64,000 nucleotides of DNA from Maricurvus nonylphenolicus (GTDB lineage: Bacteria > Pseudomonadota > Gammaproteobacteria > Pseudomonadales > Cellvibrionaceae), in NCBI RefSeq assembly GCF_042854845.1, contig NZ_AP031498.1, positions 3,348,001 through 3,412,000 on the forward strand, written 5' to 3'. A program made the position numbers and the translations under genes. The notes beneath the pieces were generated by a model. That model had not been told where the DNA came from, did not search any database, and worked only from the letters and a program-made list of their open reading frames with translations. The first letter of the stretch is position 1; each line of letters starts with the position of its first letter. Positions 34,912 to 44,177 of this stretch are shown here, piece after piece.

Positions 34912-35220
34912 TTATTCGATAGTAAATTTTTTATCGAAACGGGAGATGGCAAATATTTTCTTTACCTGGGGACTGGAATTAATGATACGGATATTACTGT
35001 CACGGTCCTGCCAGTATTTCTTCATATTGATCAGCATACCCAAGGCAGAACTGTCCATGTAACGTGTTCGCCTGAAATCAATCACAAAATCCTTTCGGGT
35101 ACCATCGTCTTTGCTTTCATAGGCTTTGCGAAAGTCTTCCACGCTGTTGAAATCAAAGGTTTCATCGAGCGAAATAATATATTCATCATCCGTTGCCTTG
35201 CTGACCGAGATTGTCATCAC
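34912..35220 (-). CDS. hsbA: STAS-domain anti-sigma factor antagonist (HsbA type)
   Basis: 102 residues. The single STAS domain has the phosphoserine motif YMD-S57-S58-ALGML. It lies 17 bp upstream of the HsbR-like gene on the same strand, the arrangement of the HptB-HsbR-HsbA pathway. Its phosphorylation state would choose its binding partner (anti-sigma FlgM or a diguanylate cyclase in Pseudomonas). Confidence 0.88.
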   Translation of the reverse strand: MMTISVSKATDDEYIISLDETFDFNSVEDFRKAYESKDDGTRKDFVIDFRRTRYMDSSALGMLINMKKYWQDRDSNIRIINSSPQVKKIFAISRFDKKFTIE

Positions 35221-35240
35221 TGATCCTCACACATAAAGCA

Positions 35241-36398
35241 TTAAAACAGTTCTGTATCACCTACATCCATTGAATCAGACCGGTTACCCACTGATACAGT
35301 GGCGGCTTGCTTTTGCTGAAATTGTTGCTGTAAATCATCAACCGCAAGCTCAGCGGAGGCACATCTCAAAACCTCTAACAGCTCCTGTAGAGTTTCCGAT
35401 TGCTGCCTGATGTTTTCGGTCTTTTGCCCCACCATATCGGCAAACTGCAACGCGGTAATAGCCTGATTAACATCCTGATGAATACTGCTGTTTAGATCGG
35501 CCAAACCACTAACACCCTCTGATACACTTTGGTTTACACCTTCCAGCTCAGCAAGCATGCCATCAAGGTGACCTTTTGCATCAATGGCGATATTCATATC
35601 CAGTGAAGCAATTTCACCAACTACGGCTTCGACATTGGTGATGGTCGATTTGGCGCCCTCAGCTCTTTCGCGAATTTGCTCGTTAAGGGTATTGGAATCC
35701 TGCGACAGTTTACGCACCTCATCGGCGACAACCGCAAAACCACGGCCCGCCTCACCCGCCCTCGCAGCCTCAATAGCGGCGTTCAATGCCAGTAAATTAG
35801 TTTGGTCAGCAATACCACGGATGTCATTAATCAACTCAAACATACCGTCGAGTTGCTTCACCATATCCTGGATATTGTGAACCGCGTTGACACTCTTATC
35901 ACTGACATCAACAAAGAGTTTGACGTAATCATCGAGAATTCTGCCCACCTCATTGGCAAACTCTCCAATAGTGACCCGCTTTTCCTCGCCTGCCTCTACT
36001 TCACCTGAAATACGTTTGATTACCCCCATCATCAGTTCATTTTGCGCAGTCGACTTATCATTAAGCCCCTGAAAACTCTGGTAGAGTGAACTGACGCTGG
36101 AATCCACCAACGAATGAATCTGATTTCCGGCTTCTGCCATTTCCCGACATAGCGGTTGTGTTTCTCGACCCGCTAACTGAACGAATTGCTGCCAGGAAGA
36201 ATCATGCGCCAATTCAGTTGACGCTCCCCCCCCTTGATCAGAGCTATTCTGCTCGCGCAAATACAGCCAGCCAGACGATACGATAGCGGCCAAAACCAAT
36301 ACCCCAAGATGAACAGCCGTGTTATCAAATACCAGCATCGCCACCAGCGTACACAGCCAGGCAATTACGACTACAGGTAAGGCACTAAATGGAGGCAT
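35241..36398 (-). CDS. Methyl-accepting chemotaxis-type signalling protein without periplasmic sensor
   Basis: 385 residues (GGGGA 7 nt before the ATG). Two hydrophobic helices in the first 46 residues are separated by a very short loop, so there is no periplasmic ligand domain. The cytoplasmic part carries the conserved hairpin tip DQTNLLALNAAIEAARAGEAGRGFAVVADEVRKLS. The C-terminal part resembles proteins with an unusual C-terminal tail (LQFADMVGQKTENIRQQ) found in MCP-like regulators. It lies 20 bp upstream of the STAS gene, so all three genes look co-transcribed. It may feed a cytoplasmic or membrane signal to the switch. Confidence 0.85.
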   Translation of the reverse strand: MPPFSALPVVVIAWLCTLVAMLVFDNTAVHLGVLVLAAIVSSGWLYLREQNSSDQGGGASTELAHDSSWQQFVQLAGRETQPLCREMAEAGNQIHSLVDSSVSSLYQSFQGLNDKSTAQNELMMGVIKRISGEVEAGEEKRVTIGEFANEVGRILDDYVKLFVDVSDKSVNAVHNIQDMVKQLDGMFELINDIRGIADQTNLLALNAAIEAARAGEAGRGFAVVADEVRKLSQDSNTLNEQIRERAEGAKSTITNVEAVVGEIASLDMNIAIDAKGHLDGMLAELEGVNQSVSEGVSGLADLNSSIHQDVNQAITALQFADMVGQKTENIRQQSETLQELLEVLRCASAELAVDDLQQQFQQKQAATVSVGNRSDSMDVGDTELF

Positions 36399-36615
36399 GT
36401 AGAATCCCCAAAGGTTTTACGGTAACAACTCTCAGCGAGAGGCGGACCACTATGCTATCGGCCACTTTTTTTAAAACTTGTTGAACTGCGCGCGAGCATT
36501 CTTATCCAGCCTTTCCATCTCCTCTCCCACAACACTATCCCAGTCTGCTGGCCGTTATAGCTTAAGACTAGACCCTGTTATAACGCACTGCCACTTGTCG
36601 CCTAACCAAAAACAC

Positions 36616-36642
36616 AAAAGGCCGCTTAATAAGCGGCCTTTT
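36616..36642 (-). terminator. Terminator of trpS
   Basis: AAAAGGCCGCTT / AAGCGGCCTTTT with a 3-nt loop, 25 bp beyond the trpS stop codon. Confidence 0.9.
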
Positions 36643-36667
36643 GTAGAAGTCCCAGAATGGTTCGGGG

Positions 36668-37675
36668 TTATTTCATGGCTCGAATACCCACAGCTTCACG
36701 CAAGCGTTCGAGTAATGGCTGACTGTAGGCGCGGGCCTTCACTGCCCCTTTCTGTAGAACCTCTTCAATATGGTCAGGGTCTGCCAACAAAGCCTCATAG
36801 CGCTCTCTGGCTTCGGCCACCTGACCATTGATCAGTTCAAATAATTGCTTCTTGGCCTCGCCCCAGGCAATGCCATCCGCAAATGCCTGGCGCATCTCAG
36901 CAGTCTGGGCTTCGGTGGCAAACGCCTGCCAAATCTGAAAAACCGTAGAAGTATCAGGGTCTTTTGGTTCTCCCGGTTCCAACAAATTGGTTTTGATTTT
37001 ATTGATGTGTTTTTTGAGTTTTTTCTCGGGCAAAAACAGTGGAATAGTATTGCCGTAACTCTTACTCATTTTACGGCCGTCCAGCCCCTGTAAAACCGCC
37101 ACACTGTCATCAACTACTGCTTCCGGCAACGTAAAGTGCTGGCCGTAGTGATGATTAAAGCGCGCAGCAATGTCGCGGGCCATTTCCACATGCTGGATTT
37201 GATCTTTACCTACGGGCACTTTGTCGGCATTGAACATCAGAATATCCGCGGCCATCAGCACAGGGTAGCTGTAGAGCCCCATGGTAACACCAAAGTCCGG
37301 GTCTTCTCCGGCTTCCTGGTTCGCCGCCACGGCGGCTTTATAGGCGTGGGCACGGTTCATCAGGCCCTTGGCCGCCATACAGTTCAGCAACCAACACAGT
37401 TCCGGGATCTCCGGGATATCGGACTGACGGTAAAACACAGCGTTATCGGTGTCCAACCCCAGCGCTAACCAGGTAGCAGCAATTTCACGGCTAGACTGAT
37501 GAACCATTTCAGGGTCATGGCATTTGATCAGAGCGTGAAAATCAGCCAGGAAATAGAAGGACTCACTATCTTCCTGCTTGCTGGCCTCAATTGCCGGGCG
37601 AATAGCGCCGACATAATTCCCCAAATGCGGAGTACCTGTGGTGGTAATCCCGGTCAAAACACGTGCTTTGCTCAT
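36668..37675 (-). CDS. trpS: Tryptophanyl-tRNA synthetase
   Basis: 335 residues, class I synthetase. The HIGH-like motif is GTPHLGNYVGAI and the KMSKS motif is GRKMSKSYGNTIPLF. It charges tRNA-Trp. It follows a glycosyltransferase gene on the same strand by about 24 bp and has its own terminator. Confidence 0.97.
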   Translation of the reverse strand: MSKARVLTGITTTGTPHLGNYVGAIRPAIEASKQEDSESFYFLADFHALIKCHDPEMVHQSSREIAATWLALGLDTDNAVFYRQSDIPEIPELCWLLNCMAAKGLMNRAHAYKAAVAANQEAGEDPDFGVTMGLYSYPVLMAADILMFNADKVPVGKDQIQHVEMARDIAARFNHHYGQHFTLPEAVVDDSVAVLQGLDGRKMSKSYGNTIPLFLPEKKLKKHINKIKTNLLEPGEPKDPDTSTVFQIWQAFATEAQTAEMRQAFADGIAWGEAKKQLFELINGQVAEARERYEALLADPDHIEEVLQKGAVKARAYSQPLLERLREAVGIRAMK

Positions 37676-37699
37676 AATGACTTCTTAATCGCTAACTGG

Positions 37700-38821
37700 C
37701 TATAAAATACGGGCGCTATGATACACCAGCTCAAACTGCTGCCGATAGGCCTCAGACAAGCTTTGCCAGCGAAATACGCCCATATCTGGCGCAGGCCCCC
37801 GCCTCCCCTGTAAAACCCCCTCCACCAGCGCCTCTATTCTTGCCGCTAGAGCCTCTGCTTCTTTATTGGCATCTTCCGGGTAACTGGCATAACAGAAATC
37901 CAGGCCAAACCACTCGGGGTAAGCCTGGCGTCTGGGCACCACAGGAATACACCCGGAAGCCACGGCCTCCATGACCGCCAGCCCTTGAAAGTCATGCAGC
38001 GCTGTCGATATTACGCCGTGGCAGCGACACAGGAGTTCGCGATAAGCAGATTCACTTTCAACGTATCCCCAAGACCCCAACTGCCCGCGCCGGCGTAACA
38101 ATGCCTCAATCTTTTCAAAAGCTTCCGGTTGACGCCTAAACTGTTGGCCCACCACATGAACGGTTATGGGTAACTCAGGTAACTTCTCCAGAGCCAGTAA
38201 CAAGCGATCCGGGGATTTATCATATTCCCATCTGTGATTCCAAATCAGTTCGATTGTTGTTTCTGTATTTACTTTACTGGCAACAGAAGCCCGATAACAT
38301 TTGTCCTCAAGCGGCACAGATAACACATCACTGTGCGCCTCCAGTGAATCCAAGTCGGTGGGTGACACACCATCCGGTAGTTTCTTAAATAAATCCCTGG
38401 CCCCGGAAAAAAACGTGCGTCGGTTAAATTCAGAATTAAACAACAAACGGTCTGCACAAAAAGCGGAATAGATAGAAAGTATTTGTGGTTCGACAGAAGT
38501 AAACTGCTGCTTGCTAGCCGGATAGGCAAACTGGTTTTCATGGAAATACAGCAATGTCGGGATGCAAGCTAGTGACGGAATAAACCCCCGCAACGCCGAG
38601 AGATCCACCATTGACGTGGCTAACACTAAATCATAATGCTGGCTTAAGGTTTCGCGCTCTTTGAGAGCCCAGGTTAGGCTATTGCCACGAATACGCCAGT
38701 TAAAGTGGCGCGGAGGCAAGCTCAAGCAAGTCCACTGACAATCGGGGAAATTGGCCATTAAGCCTGCCGCCCAACGCTCATGGCTGGCGGCGTGATAGGC
38801 CGAAAGTAACAGGATTTTCAA
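37700..38821 (-). CDS. GTDC1/QTMAN-like glycosyltransferase (DUF3524), probable tRNA-queuosine mannosyltransferase
   Basis: 373 residues. The N-terminal DUF3524 part starts MKILLLSAYHAASHERWA and contains LLYFHENQFAYP. The GT-B C-terminal part contains WNHRWEYDKSPDRLL, LGSWGYVESESAYRELL and HDFQGLAVMEAVASGCIPV. These match human GTDC1, shown to mannosylate queuosine in tRNA-Asp. Bacterial members are common in gammaproteobacteria. It is upstream of trpS, fitting a tRNA-linked role. Substrate assignment is by homology only. Confidence 0.82.
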   Translation of the reverse strand: MKILLLSAYHAASHERWAAGLMANFPDCQWTCLSLPPRHFNWRIRGNSLTWALKERETLSQHYDLVLATSMVDLSALRGFIPSLACIPTLLYFHENQFAYPASKQQFTSVEPQILSIYSAFCADRLLFNSEFNRRTFFSGARDLFKKLPDGVSPTDLDSLEAHSDVLSVPLEDKCYRASVASKVNTETTIELIWNHRWEYDKSPDRLLLALEKLPELPITVHVVGQQFRRQPEAFEKIEALLRRRGQLGSWGYVESESAYRELLCRCHGVISTALHDFQGLAVMEAVASGCIPVVPRRQAYPEWFGLDFCYASYPEDANKEAEALAARIEALVEGVLQGRRGPAPDMGVFRWQSLSEAYRQQFELVYHSARIL

Positions 38822-38885
38822 AGATAACCTATGTGTAGCGCAGTAAAACCCTACTATAACAAAACCGCTAGCACATAGATCAGGT

Positions 38886-39974
38886 TTACAGGTTTACGTA
38901 GAGCTTTTCCGCCCCTTCCAACAGAGCTGCACTAAAGCCCGCCTGAGTCAGTAAATGCACGGCAACTTCACTACGACGGCCACCATCATCGGTAACCACA
39001 TAAGTCTGCTCGTTATTCAACTCGGCAAAACGCTTGCGTAAGGCGCCCAAGGGAATATTGCGGCACTCGGGCACATGATGATGACGATGTTCCATCGGCA
39101 AGCGTACATCAATTAACTGAACTTCAGATTGTGTATCCAGCTGCTGAATAGACTCAATGGTGACATGTTTGAGGATGGGCTCTTTCAACAGGGTAAGAAA
39201 ATCTTCCTTACCGAGTTTCATCAGCACACCATCGGTTAACATGGTCACGGTGGCATTGCGGGTGGTCTCCCCCACCAGGGCTTCCTCACCAAAATAATGG
39301 CCAGCATCCAGCACAACATCCACGGAACCACTTTGTGAGGCGACTTTGACAGTGCCGCTTTCAATAACGTAGAAAAACTCGCCGGGCAAGCCTTCCTTCA
39401 CCACAACCTGGCCTGCGTGCATTTCTTCCGCTTCAAAACGGCCAAAAAGCTGCTGGATATGCGCTGGTGGCACTTTGGTGAATAATGGTGATTGCAACAG
39501 GGCTGACATCCAATCTCCACTGTCCTCTTCCATTTCAATCTTCTGATAAACCAGGCTTTGTTCCGGCATATGAGTTTGGAAGGATGTGGGCTCCTCCTCT
39601 TCAGTTTCAATATCATCCATCATATGGCTGCTTTCACACCAGGCCATGGCGATATCAAGAAACTCAGCTTCAACCTTGAGAAATTTGGAGTCGGATTTAG
39701 CGACAGCAGACACCTGGGTGGGACTGGTTTCGGTAAGAGGCAGACTGCAGCGATCCGTCTGCCCGGTGATATGCTCGACTCGCCAGTCGTTGTCGACCAG
39801 ATCAACCGATCCTTCAATCAGATAATAACGATGTCCGACGTCCTTGCCGCGTTTAAAGAGCAGCCTGCCCTTGGCCGCATCGATAACCTCGGCATGTTCC
39901 ATGACCTGCTCAAGATAATCTTCAGAAAGTGCATCAAAGGGGGTAAAGCGGGTGAGTTCTTCTGGGGTCAACAT
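38886..39974 (-). CDS. Two cyclic-nucleotide-binding domains plus degenerate rhodanese
   Basis: 362 residues. Residues about 10-115 are a divergent cNMP-binding fold. Residues about 165-275 are a clearer one (GQVVVKEGLPGEFFYVIESGTVKVASQ; FGEEALVGETTRNATVTML). Residues about 285-362 are a rhodanese-like domain (VQLIDVRLPMEHRHHHVPECRNIPL). In the rhodanese the active-site cysteine position reads VVTDDGGRRSEVA, so it is probably not a sulfurtransferase. There is no DNA-binding domain. Likely a cytoplasmic cAMP/c-di-GMP-responsive or scaffold protein; target unknown. Confidence 0.85.
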   Translation of the reverse strand: MLTPEELTRFTPFDALSEDYLEQVMEHAEVIDAAKGRLLFKRGKDVGHRYYLIEGSVDLVDNDWRVEHITGQTDRCSLPLTETSPTQVSAVAKSDSKFLKVEAEFLDIAMAWCESSHMMDDIETEEEEPTSFQTHMPEQSLVYQKIEMEEDSGDWMSALLQSPLFTKVPPAHIQQLFGRFEAEEMHAGQVVVKEGLPGEFFYVIESGTVKVASQSGSVDVVLDAGHYFGEEALVGETTRNATVTMLTDGVLMKLGKEDFLTLLKEPILKHVTIESIQQLDTQSEVQLIDVRLPMEHRHHHVPECRNIPLGALRKRFAELNNEQTYVVTDDGGRRSEVAVHLLTQAGFSAALLEGAEKLYVNL

Positions 39975-40100
39975 ATCGGAAGTACTGCCTTAATATGCAA
40001 ATAAGCGCCATTTCGAGTGATTAATTAAGTATAACCCGCCCTAATACGTCGGGATGTGACAAATTTGGCAACCCATAGAACAAATTCTTTTTTAAATGCA

Positions 40101-40116
40101 GGGGCTTAAAAGCCCC
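40101..40116 (-). terminator. Short hairpin abutting the apeB stop codon
   Basis: GGGGCTT / AAGCCCC directly after the apeB stop. A weak T-rich stretch follows on the minus strand, so termination is plausible but not certain. Confidence 0.4.
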
Positions 40117-41412
40117 TTAAAGAATCCTTTCAGCGTTAAAGAAGGCACTCAGCACCCGGTTCAGGTTGCGGCTATCCTCAACGCCGCCTAGCTCCCGGCA
40201 GGAGTGCATGGCAAACGTAGGGACGCCTACGTCCAGGGTTTTAACACCTACCTCTGAAGCGGTAATAGGACCAATGGTGCTGCCACAGCCCAAATCCGTA
40301 CGCGTGACAAAGGCCTGCACAGGGACATCAACCTTGTCACACAGATCACGGAATACTGCACTGGTTTCACTGTTGGTAGCATAACGCTGGTTAGCATTGA
40401 CCTTGATTACCGGGCCAGCGTTAATTTGCGGGCCGTGATTACCATCGTGTTTGTCAGCATAATTAGGGTGAATCGCATGGGCATTGTCGGCCGAAATCAT
40501 CATGGATCGATCTATGGCGCGCAAACGTAGCTGTGCATCAGGAATCCAGCGAGCCAACAGTTGTTCCAACATAGGACCTTGAGCTCCGCAGGCTGAAGCA
40601 CTGCCCACCTCTTCGTGATCGTTGCATACCAGCAAACAGCTTTGCTCACCATCTGCCTCAAGCAGTGACTGCAAACCGATATAGCAACTCAATAAATTAT
40701 CCAGCCGAGCACTGGCGAGAAAGTTTTGCTCTAAACCAACCAGGGCCGGAGGCTGAACGTCATAAAAACTCAGCTCATAGTCCAGTACCTTATCAACGTC
40801 GGCAATACCCTGCTGGGAAAGATGTTCTTTTAGCACCCCACGAAAATCAGGCTTAGCATCCTCTTTCACCTGCATCAGTACCGGTGGAATATGTTGCTGC
40901 GGATTCACTGTACGCTTACTGTTAGCTTCCCGGTCCAGATGAATTGCCAAGCTGGGAATCACTGCTATGGGTCGCTCAAAATTGATCAGGCAGCTTTTAA
41001 GTGTTCCTTGCCCATCGCGATAACTGACACGTCCAGCCAGGGATAAATCACGGTCAAACCAGGGATTAAGTAATGCCCCACCGTAGACTTCCACACCCAG
41101 TTGAAAATAACCCTGACGCACCAATTCTGGATGCGGTTTGACTTTCAAACACGGGCTGTCAGTATGCGCCCCGACCATACGAATGCCGGAAGTCGTCAAC
41201 TCCTGTTTACCGTAGACAAATGCGATAATCGAAGAATCATTGCGGGTGACAAAATAGCGATCCCCCGGAGTCAGCTGCCAATCATCTGCTTCATCAAGAC
41301 GTTGAAAACCTGCCTTCAATAAACGTGAAGCCATACTTTCCACCGCATGAAAAGGCGTTGGCGAGGCCGCCAAAAAGGCCATCAGATCTTCATTAAATGT
41401 TGCCGCAGTCAT
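40117..41412 (-). CDS. apeB: M18 family aminopeptidase
   Basis: 431 residues. Metal and catalytic motifs of the M18 aspartyl aminopeptidase family are GAHTDSPCLKVKPHPE, NDHEEVGSASACGAQGP and VPTFAMHSCRELGG; DLGCGSTIGPI is also present. It is a dodecameric cytoplasmic zinc peptidase that removes N-terminal residues. Standalone gene. Confidence 0.95.
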   Translation of the reverse strand: MTAATFNEDLMAFLAASPTPFHAVESMASRLLKAGFQRLDEADDWQLTPGDRYFVTRNDSSIIAFVYGKQELTTSGIRMVGAHTDSPCLKVKPHPELVRQGYFQLGVEVYGGALLNPWFDRDLSLAGRVSYRDGQGTLKSCLINFERPIAVIPSLAIHLDREANSKRTVNPQQHIPPVLMQVKEDAKPDFRGVLKEHLSQQGIADVDKVLDYELSFYDVQPPALVGLEQNFLASARLDNLLSCYIGLQSLLEADGEQSCLLVCNDHEEVGSASACGAQGPMLEQLLARWIPDAQLRLRAIDRSMMISADNAHAIHPNYADKHDGNHGPQINAGPVIKVNANQRYATNSETSAVFRDLCDKVDVPVQAFVTRTDLGCGSTIGPITASEVGVKTLDVGVPTFAMHSCRELGGVEDSRNLNRVLSAFFNAERIL

Positions 41413-41497
41413 GGTTAATTCCTGTCGCTATTTCTGTCACTGGTTCTGTCACTAATTCTGACACTGGATCGATGCACGGTTAAATACACGTTTGGGA

Positions 41498-42376
41498 TTA
41501 TTGTTTATCAAGAGCTTCCAGACGAGCCAATAAACTGGATGTATCCCATCGCCCACCACCGAGAGCCTGAACCTCACCGTAAAATTGATCCACCAGCGCG
41601 GTTACGGGTAAACGCGATCCATTCTGTCTCGCTTCATTAAGGACAATGGCCAAATCCTTGCGCATCCAGTCCACGGCAAAACCGTGTTCGTATTCATCAG
41701 CCAACATGGTTTGGTAGCGATTTTCCATTTGCCAGGACTGAGCCGCACCTTTAGAGATCACATCCACCACCTGATGGGCATCGAGACCCGCCTTTTTGGC
41801 AAAGTGTAGCCCTTCTGCCAATCCCTGCACCAAACCACCAATACAGATCTGGTTGACCATTTTACATAGCTGGCCACTCCCCGCAGGCCCGAGTCGCGTT
41901 ACGGCCCTGGCCATCACATCAATGACCGGGCGCGCGGTTTCAAATGCCTGCTCATCTCCGCCAACCATAACCGTCAGCGCCGCATTTTCAGCCCCCTGTT
42001 GGCCACCGGATACCGGCGCATCGAGAAACTGACACTGACGCTCAGCCGCCTCTTCGGCTAATTCGCGGGCAATCTCAGCAGAAGCCGTTGTGTGATCAAT
42101 AAAGATGCTTCCTGCTGCCATTGTCTGGAAAGCGCCTGCAGATCCCAACGTCACCTCACGCAGATCGTTGTCATTGCCCACGCAGGCAAAAATCAATTCA
42201 GCATTCTGCGTAGCATCCTTGGGGGTTTTCGCCCACTGGCCACCAAACTCTTCAACCCAACGCTCAGCTTTGGCCTGTGTGCGGTTATACACCGTTACCT
42301 GGTAACCAGCTTTTTGCAAATGACCCGCCATGGGATAACCCATAACGCCTAAACCTAAAAACGCAACAGCTTTCAT
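41498..42376 (-). CDS. NAD(P)-dependent beta-hydroxyacid dehydrogenase
   Basis: 292 residues of the 3-hydroxyisobutyrate / tartronate semialdehyde reductase family. Cofactor motif FLGLGVMGYPMAGHL, substrate loop DAPVSGGQQGAEN and catalytic lysine in GSGQLCKMVNQI. It lies 13 bp downstream of uppP on the same strand. The exact substrate cannot be told from the sequence. Confidence 0.9.
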   Translation of the reverse strand: MKAVAFLGLGVMGYPMAGHLQKAGYQVTVYNRTQAKAERWVEEFGGQWAKTPKDATQNAELIFACVGNDNDLREVTLGSAGAFQTMAAGSIFIDHTTASAEIARELAEEAAERQCQFLDAPVSGGQQGAENAALTVMVGGDEQAFETARPVIDVMARAVTRLGPAGSGQLCKMVNQICIGGLVQGLAEGLHFAKKAGLDAHQVVDVISKGAAQSWQMENRYQTMLADEYEHGFAVDWMRKDLAIVLNEARQNGSRLPVTALVDQFYGEVQALGGGRWDTSSLLARLEALDKQ

Positions 42377-42389
42377 ATCAGCTTCCCGT

Positions 42390-43184
42390 TCACATCATAA
42401 TAAAAGCAATCAAAGCACCGCCCAGCAGTAATCGATACACCACAAACGGCCACATGCCTATACGATCAATTAACTTTAAAAACCAATGAATACACAACCA
42501 GGCACTAACACCCGCCAGAAATGAACCCAAGCCCAGAGCGTACCAATCTGCACTGCCCGCTTCGATCAATTCATAGGCCTTAAAAGCCCCGCTGAGAGTT
42601 ATCACAGGTATCGACAATAGAAACGAAAAACGCGCAGCGGCTTGTCGATCATACCCTAGAGCCAAGGCTGTGGTCATAGTAATGCCTGAGCGCGATGTTC
42701 CCGGAATTAGCGCCAGCGCTTGCGACAAACCAATAATTAACGCGGAAGGTAGCCCCAGTTCGGATAACGGTTTAATGCGTTTACCGGCATAATCAGCCCA
42801 ACCTAAAAGCAAACCAAAAATAATAGTAGTAGCAGCGATAACCGCCACACTGCGCAGGTGCTGCTCAATAAAATCGCCAGCCAGCAAACCGACGACCCCC
42901 ACAGGAATGGTCGCCCAGATAATATTCCAGGCCAAACTCGCATCCTGACTTTTTTGCCCACGTAAACTGCCAAACCACGCCAGAATCAAACGGCCAATAT
43001 CCTGGCGGAAATACACCAAAACCGCCATCAAGGTACCCACATGAACGGCGACATCAAAAGCCAAGCCCTGATCTCGCCAGTTAAGCAATTCCGCCGGCAA
43101 AATCAGATGCGCCGAGCTGGAAATCGGCAGAAATTCAGTAATCCCCTGGATCAACGCCAGAATAATAATTTGCAAAGTATCCAT
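42390..43184 (-). CDS. uppP: Undecaprenyl-diphosphatase UppP (BacA)
   Basis: 264 residues, about eight membrane helices. Signature motifs are GITEFLPISSSAHLIL and PGTSRSGITMTTALALG. It recycles the lipid carrier for peptidoglycan and other envelope glycans and can confer bacitracin resistance. Confidence 0.96.
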   Translation of the reverse strand: MDTLQIIILALIQGITEFLPISSSAHLILPAELLNWRDQGLAFDVAVHVGTLMAVLVYFRQDIGRLILAWFGSLRGQKSQDASLAWNIIWATIPVGVVGLLAGDFIEQHLRSVAVIAATTIIFGLLLGWADYAGKRIKPLSELGLPSALIIGLSQALALIPGTSRSGITMTTALALGYDRQAAARFSFLLSIPVITLSGAFKAYELIEAGSADWYALGLGSFLAGVSAWLCIHWFLKLIDRIGMWPFVVYRLLLGGALIAFIMM

Positions 43185-43279
43185 GGTACTTGTTCCCTAT
43201 ACGACCTTAGGCCACAGCTGACCAGAGATAGGATGATTCCTTATTATTGTGATTCGTTACGGGATAGCCAGGAGATCAG

Positions 43280-43999
43280 CTACGATTGACGAAAACGCTG
43301 GCGTTTTTTCCAGGCCACCGTATCACGCAAATAAACCGGTTGTGCATCCAGCGCACTGACAACTTCACCTGCAGCCAATAATGGCTGCGCTAAACGGACA
43401 ATATCGGCCGCGTGCGGGCAAGCTTCAAGATCTTGAGAGGCAGTTTCTATCTCTGCCAATTCCGGGTAATGCCAACCAGGCCCGATCGCATGACGTTTTG
43501 CACCCGCCGGTAACGCAGAAATATTCTCAGCAACGGCCTCTGGTGCCATCACAAACTCATCGGTTATTGGCTTTAACTGAGCGGTCTCGTTCATGGGTAA
43601 AACTTCGTACTCACACCAATAAACCTCATTCATCCGAGCATCCAGCGCAACCAGAATACGGTCTTGAGTAGAAAATCCATGCTGCAACTGCGCACCTACT
43701 GCCATCGCTTGCAGGGTAGAAACGGGAATAACCGGTAAATCGGCACCAAATGCCAAGCCCTGAACCACCCCTAAGCAGATTCGAAGCCCGGTAAAAGACC
43801 CTGGACCACGACCAAAGGCTATCGCATCGATCTGCGACAAGGTTAATTGATGATCTGCCAAAATCTCATCAACCATGGGTAATAGTCGTTTAGTATGCTC
43901 ACGAGGAACCTGGGAAAACCGTTCATCAACACTGTTATCCGTTAACAGGGCAACTGAACAGGCATCTGAGGAGGTATCCAATGCCAAAATTCGGCTCAT
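43280..43999 (-). CDS. tsaB: tRNA threonylcarbamoyladenosine biosynthesis protein TsaB
   Basis: 239 residues, ASKHA fold. N-terminus MSRILALDTSSDACSVAL and the AFGRGPGSFTGLRICLGVVQGLAFG motif are typical. TsaB partners TsaD and TsaE to make t6A37 in tRNA. It lies in the adk neighbourhood, as in Pseudomonas. Confidence 0.95.
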   Translation of the reverse strand: MSRILALDTSSDACSVALLTDNSVDERFSQVPREHTKRLLPMVDEILADHQLTLSQIDAIAFGRGPGSFTGLRICLGVVQGLAFGADLPVIPVSTLQAMAVGAQLQHGFSTQDRILVALDARMNEVYWCEYEVLPMNETAQLKPITDEFVMAPEAVAENISALPAGAKRHAIGPGWHYPELAEIETASQDLEACPHAADIVRLAQPLLAAGEVVSALDAQPVYLRDTVAWKKRQRFRQS

Positions 44000-44100
44000 A
44001 GGTAAAAACTCACGGGATATTTCATCGAGAAGACCGGTATTTTCTCAGATTTTGACGTTAAAGACACATTGTCGCAGTAATTTTAAGGGCCCATCTAACA

Positions 44101-44136
44101 AAAAACCCCATATGAGAGACTCATATGGGGTTTTTT
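44101..44136 (-). terminator. Terminator of the AlgP-like gene
   Basis: AAAAACCCCATATGAG / CTCATATGGGGTTTTTT with a 3-nt loop; a perfect long stem with a T-tract on the minus strand. Confidence 0.93.
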
Positions 44137-44177
44137 GGAGTCGCAACGTACAGCGTTGCGACTGAATCCAGCAAGAA

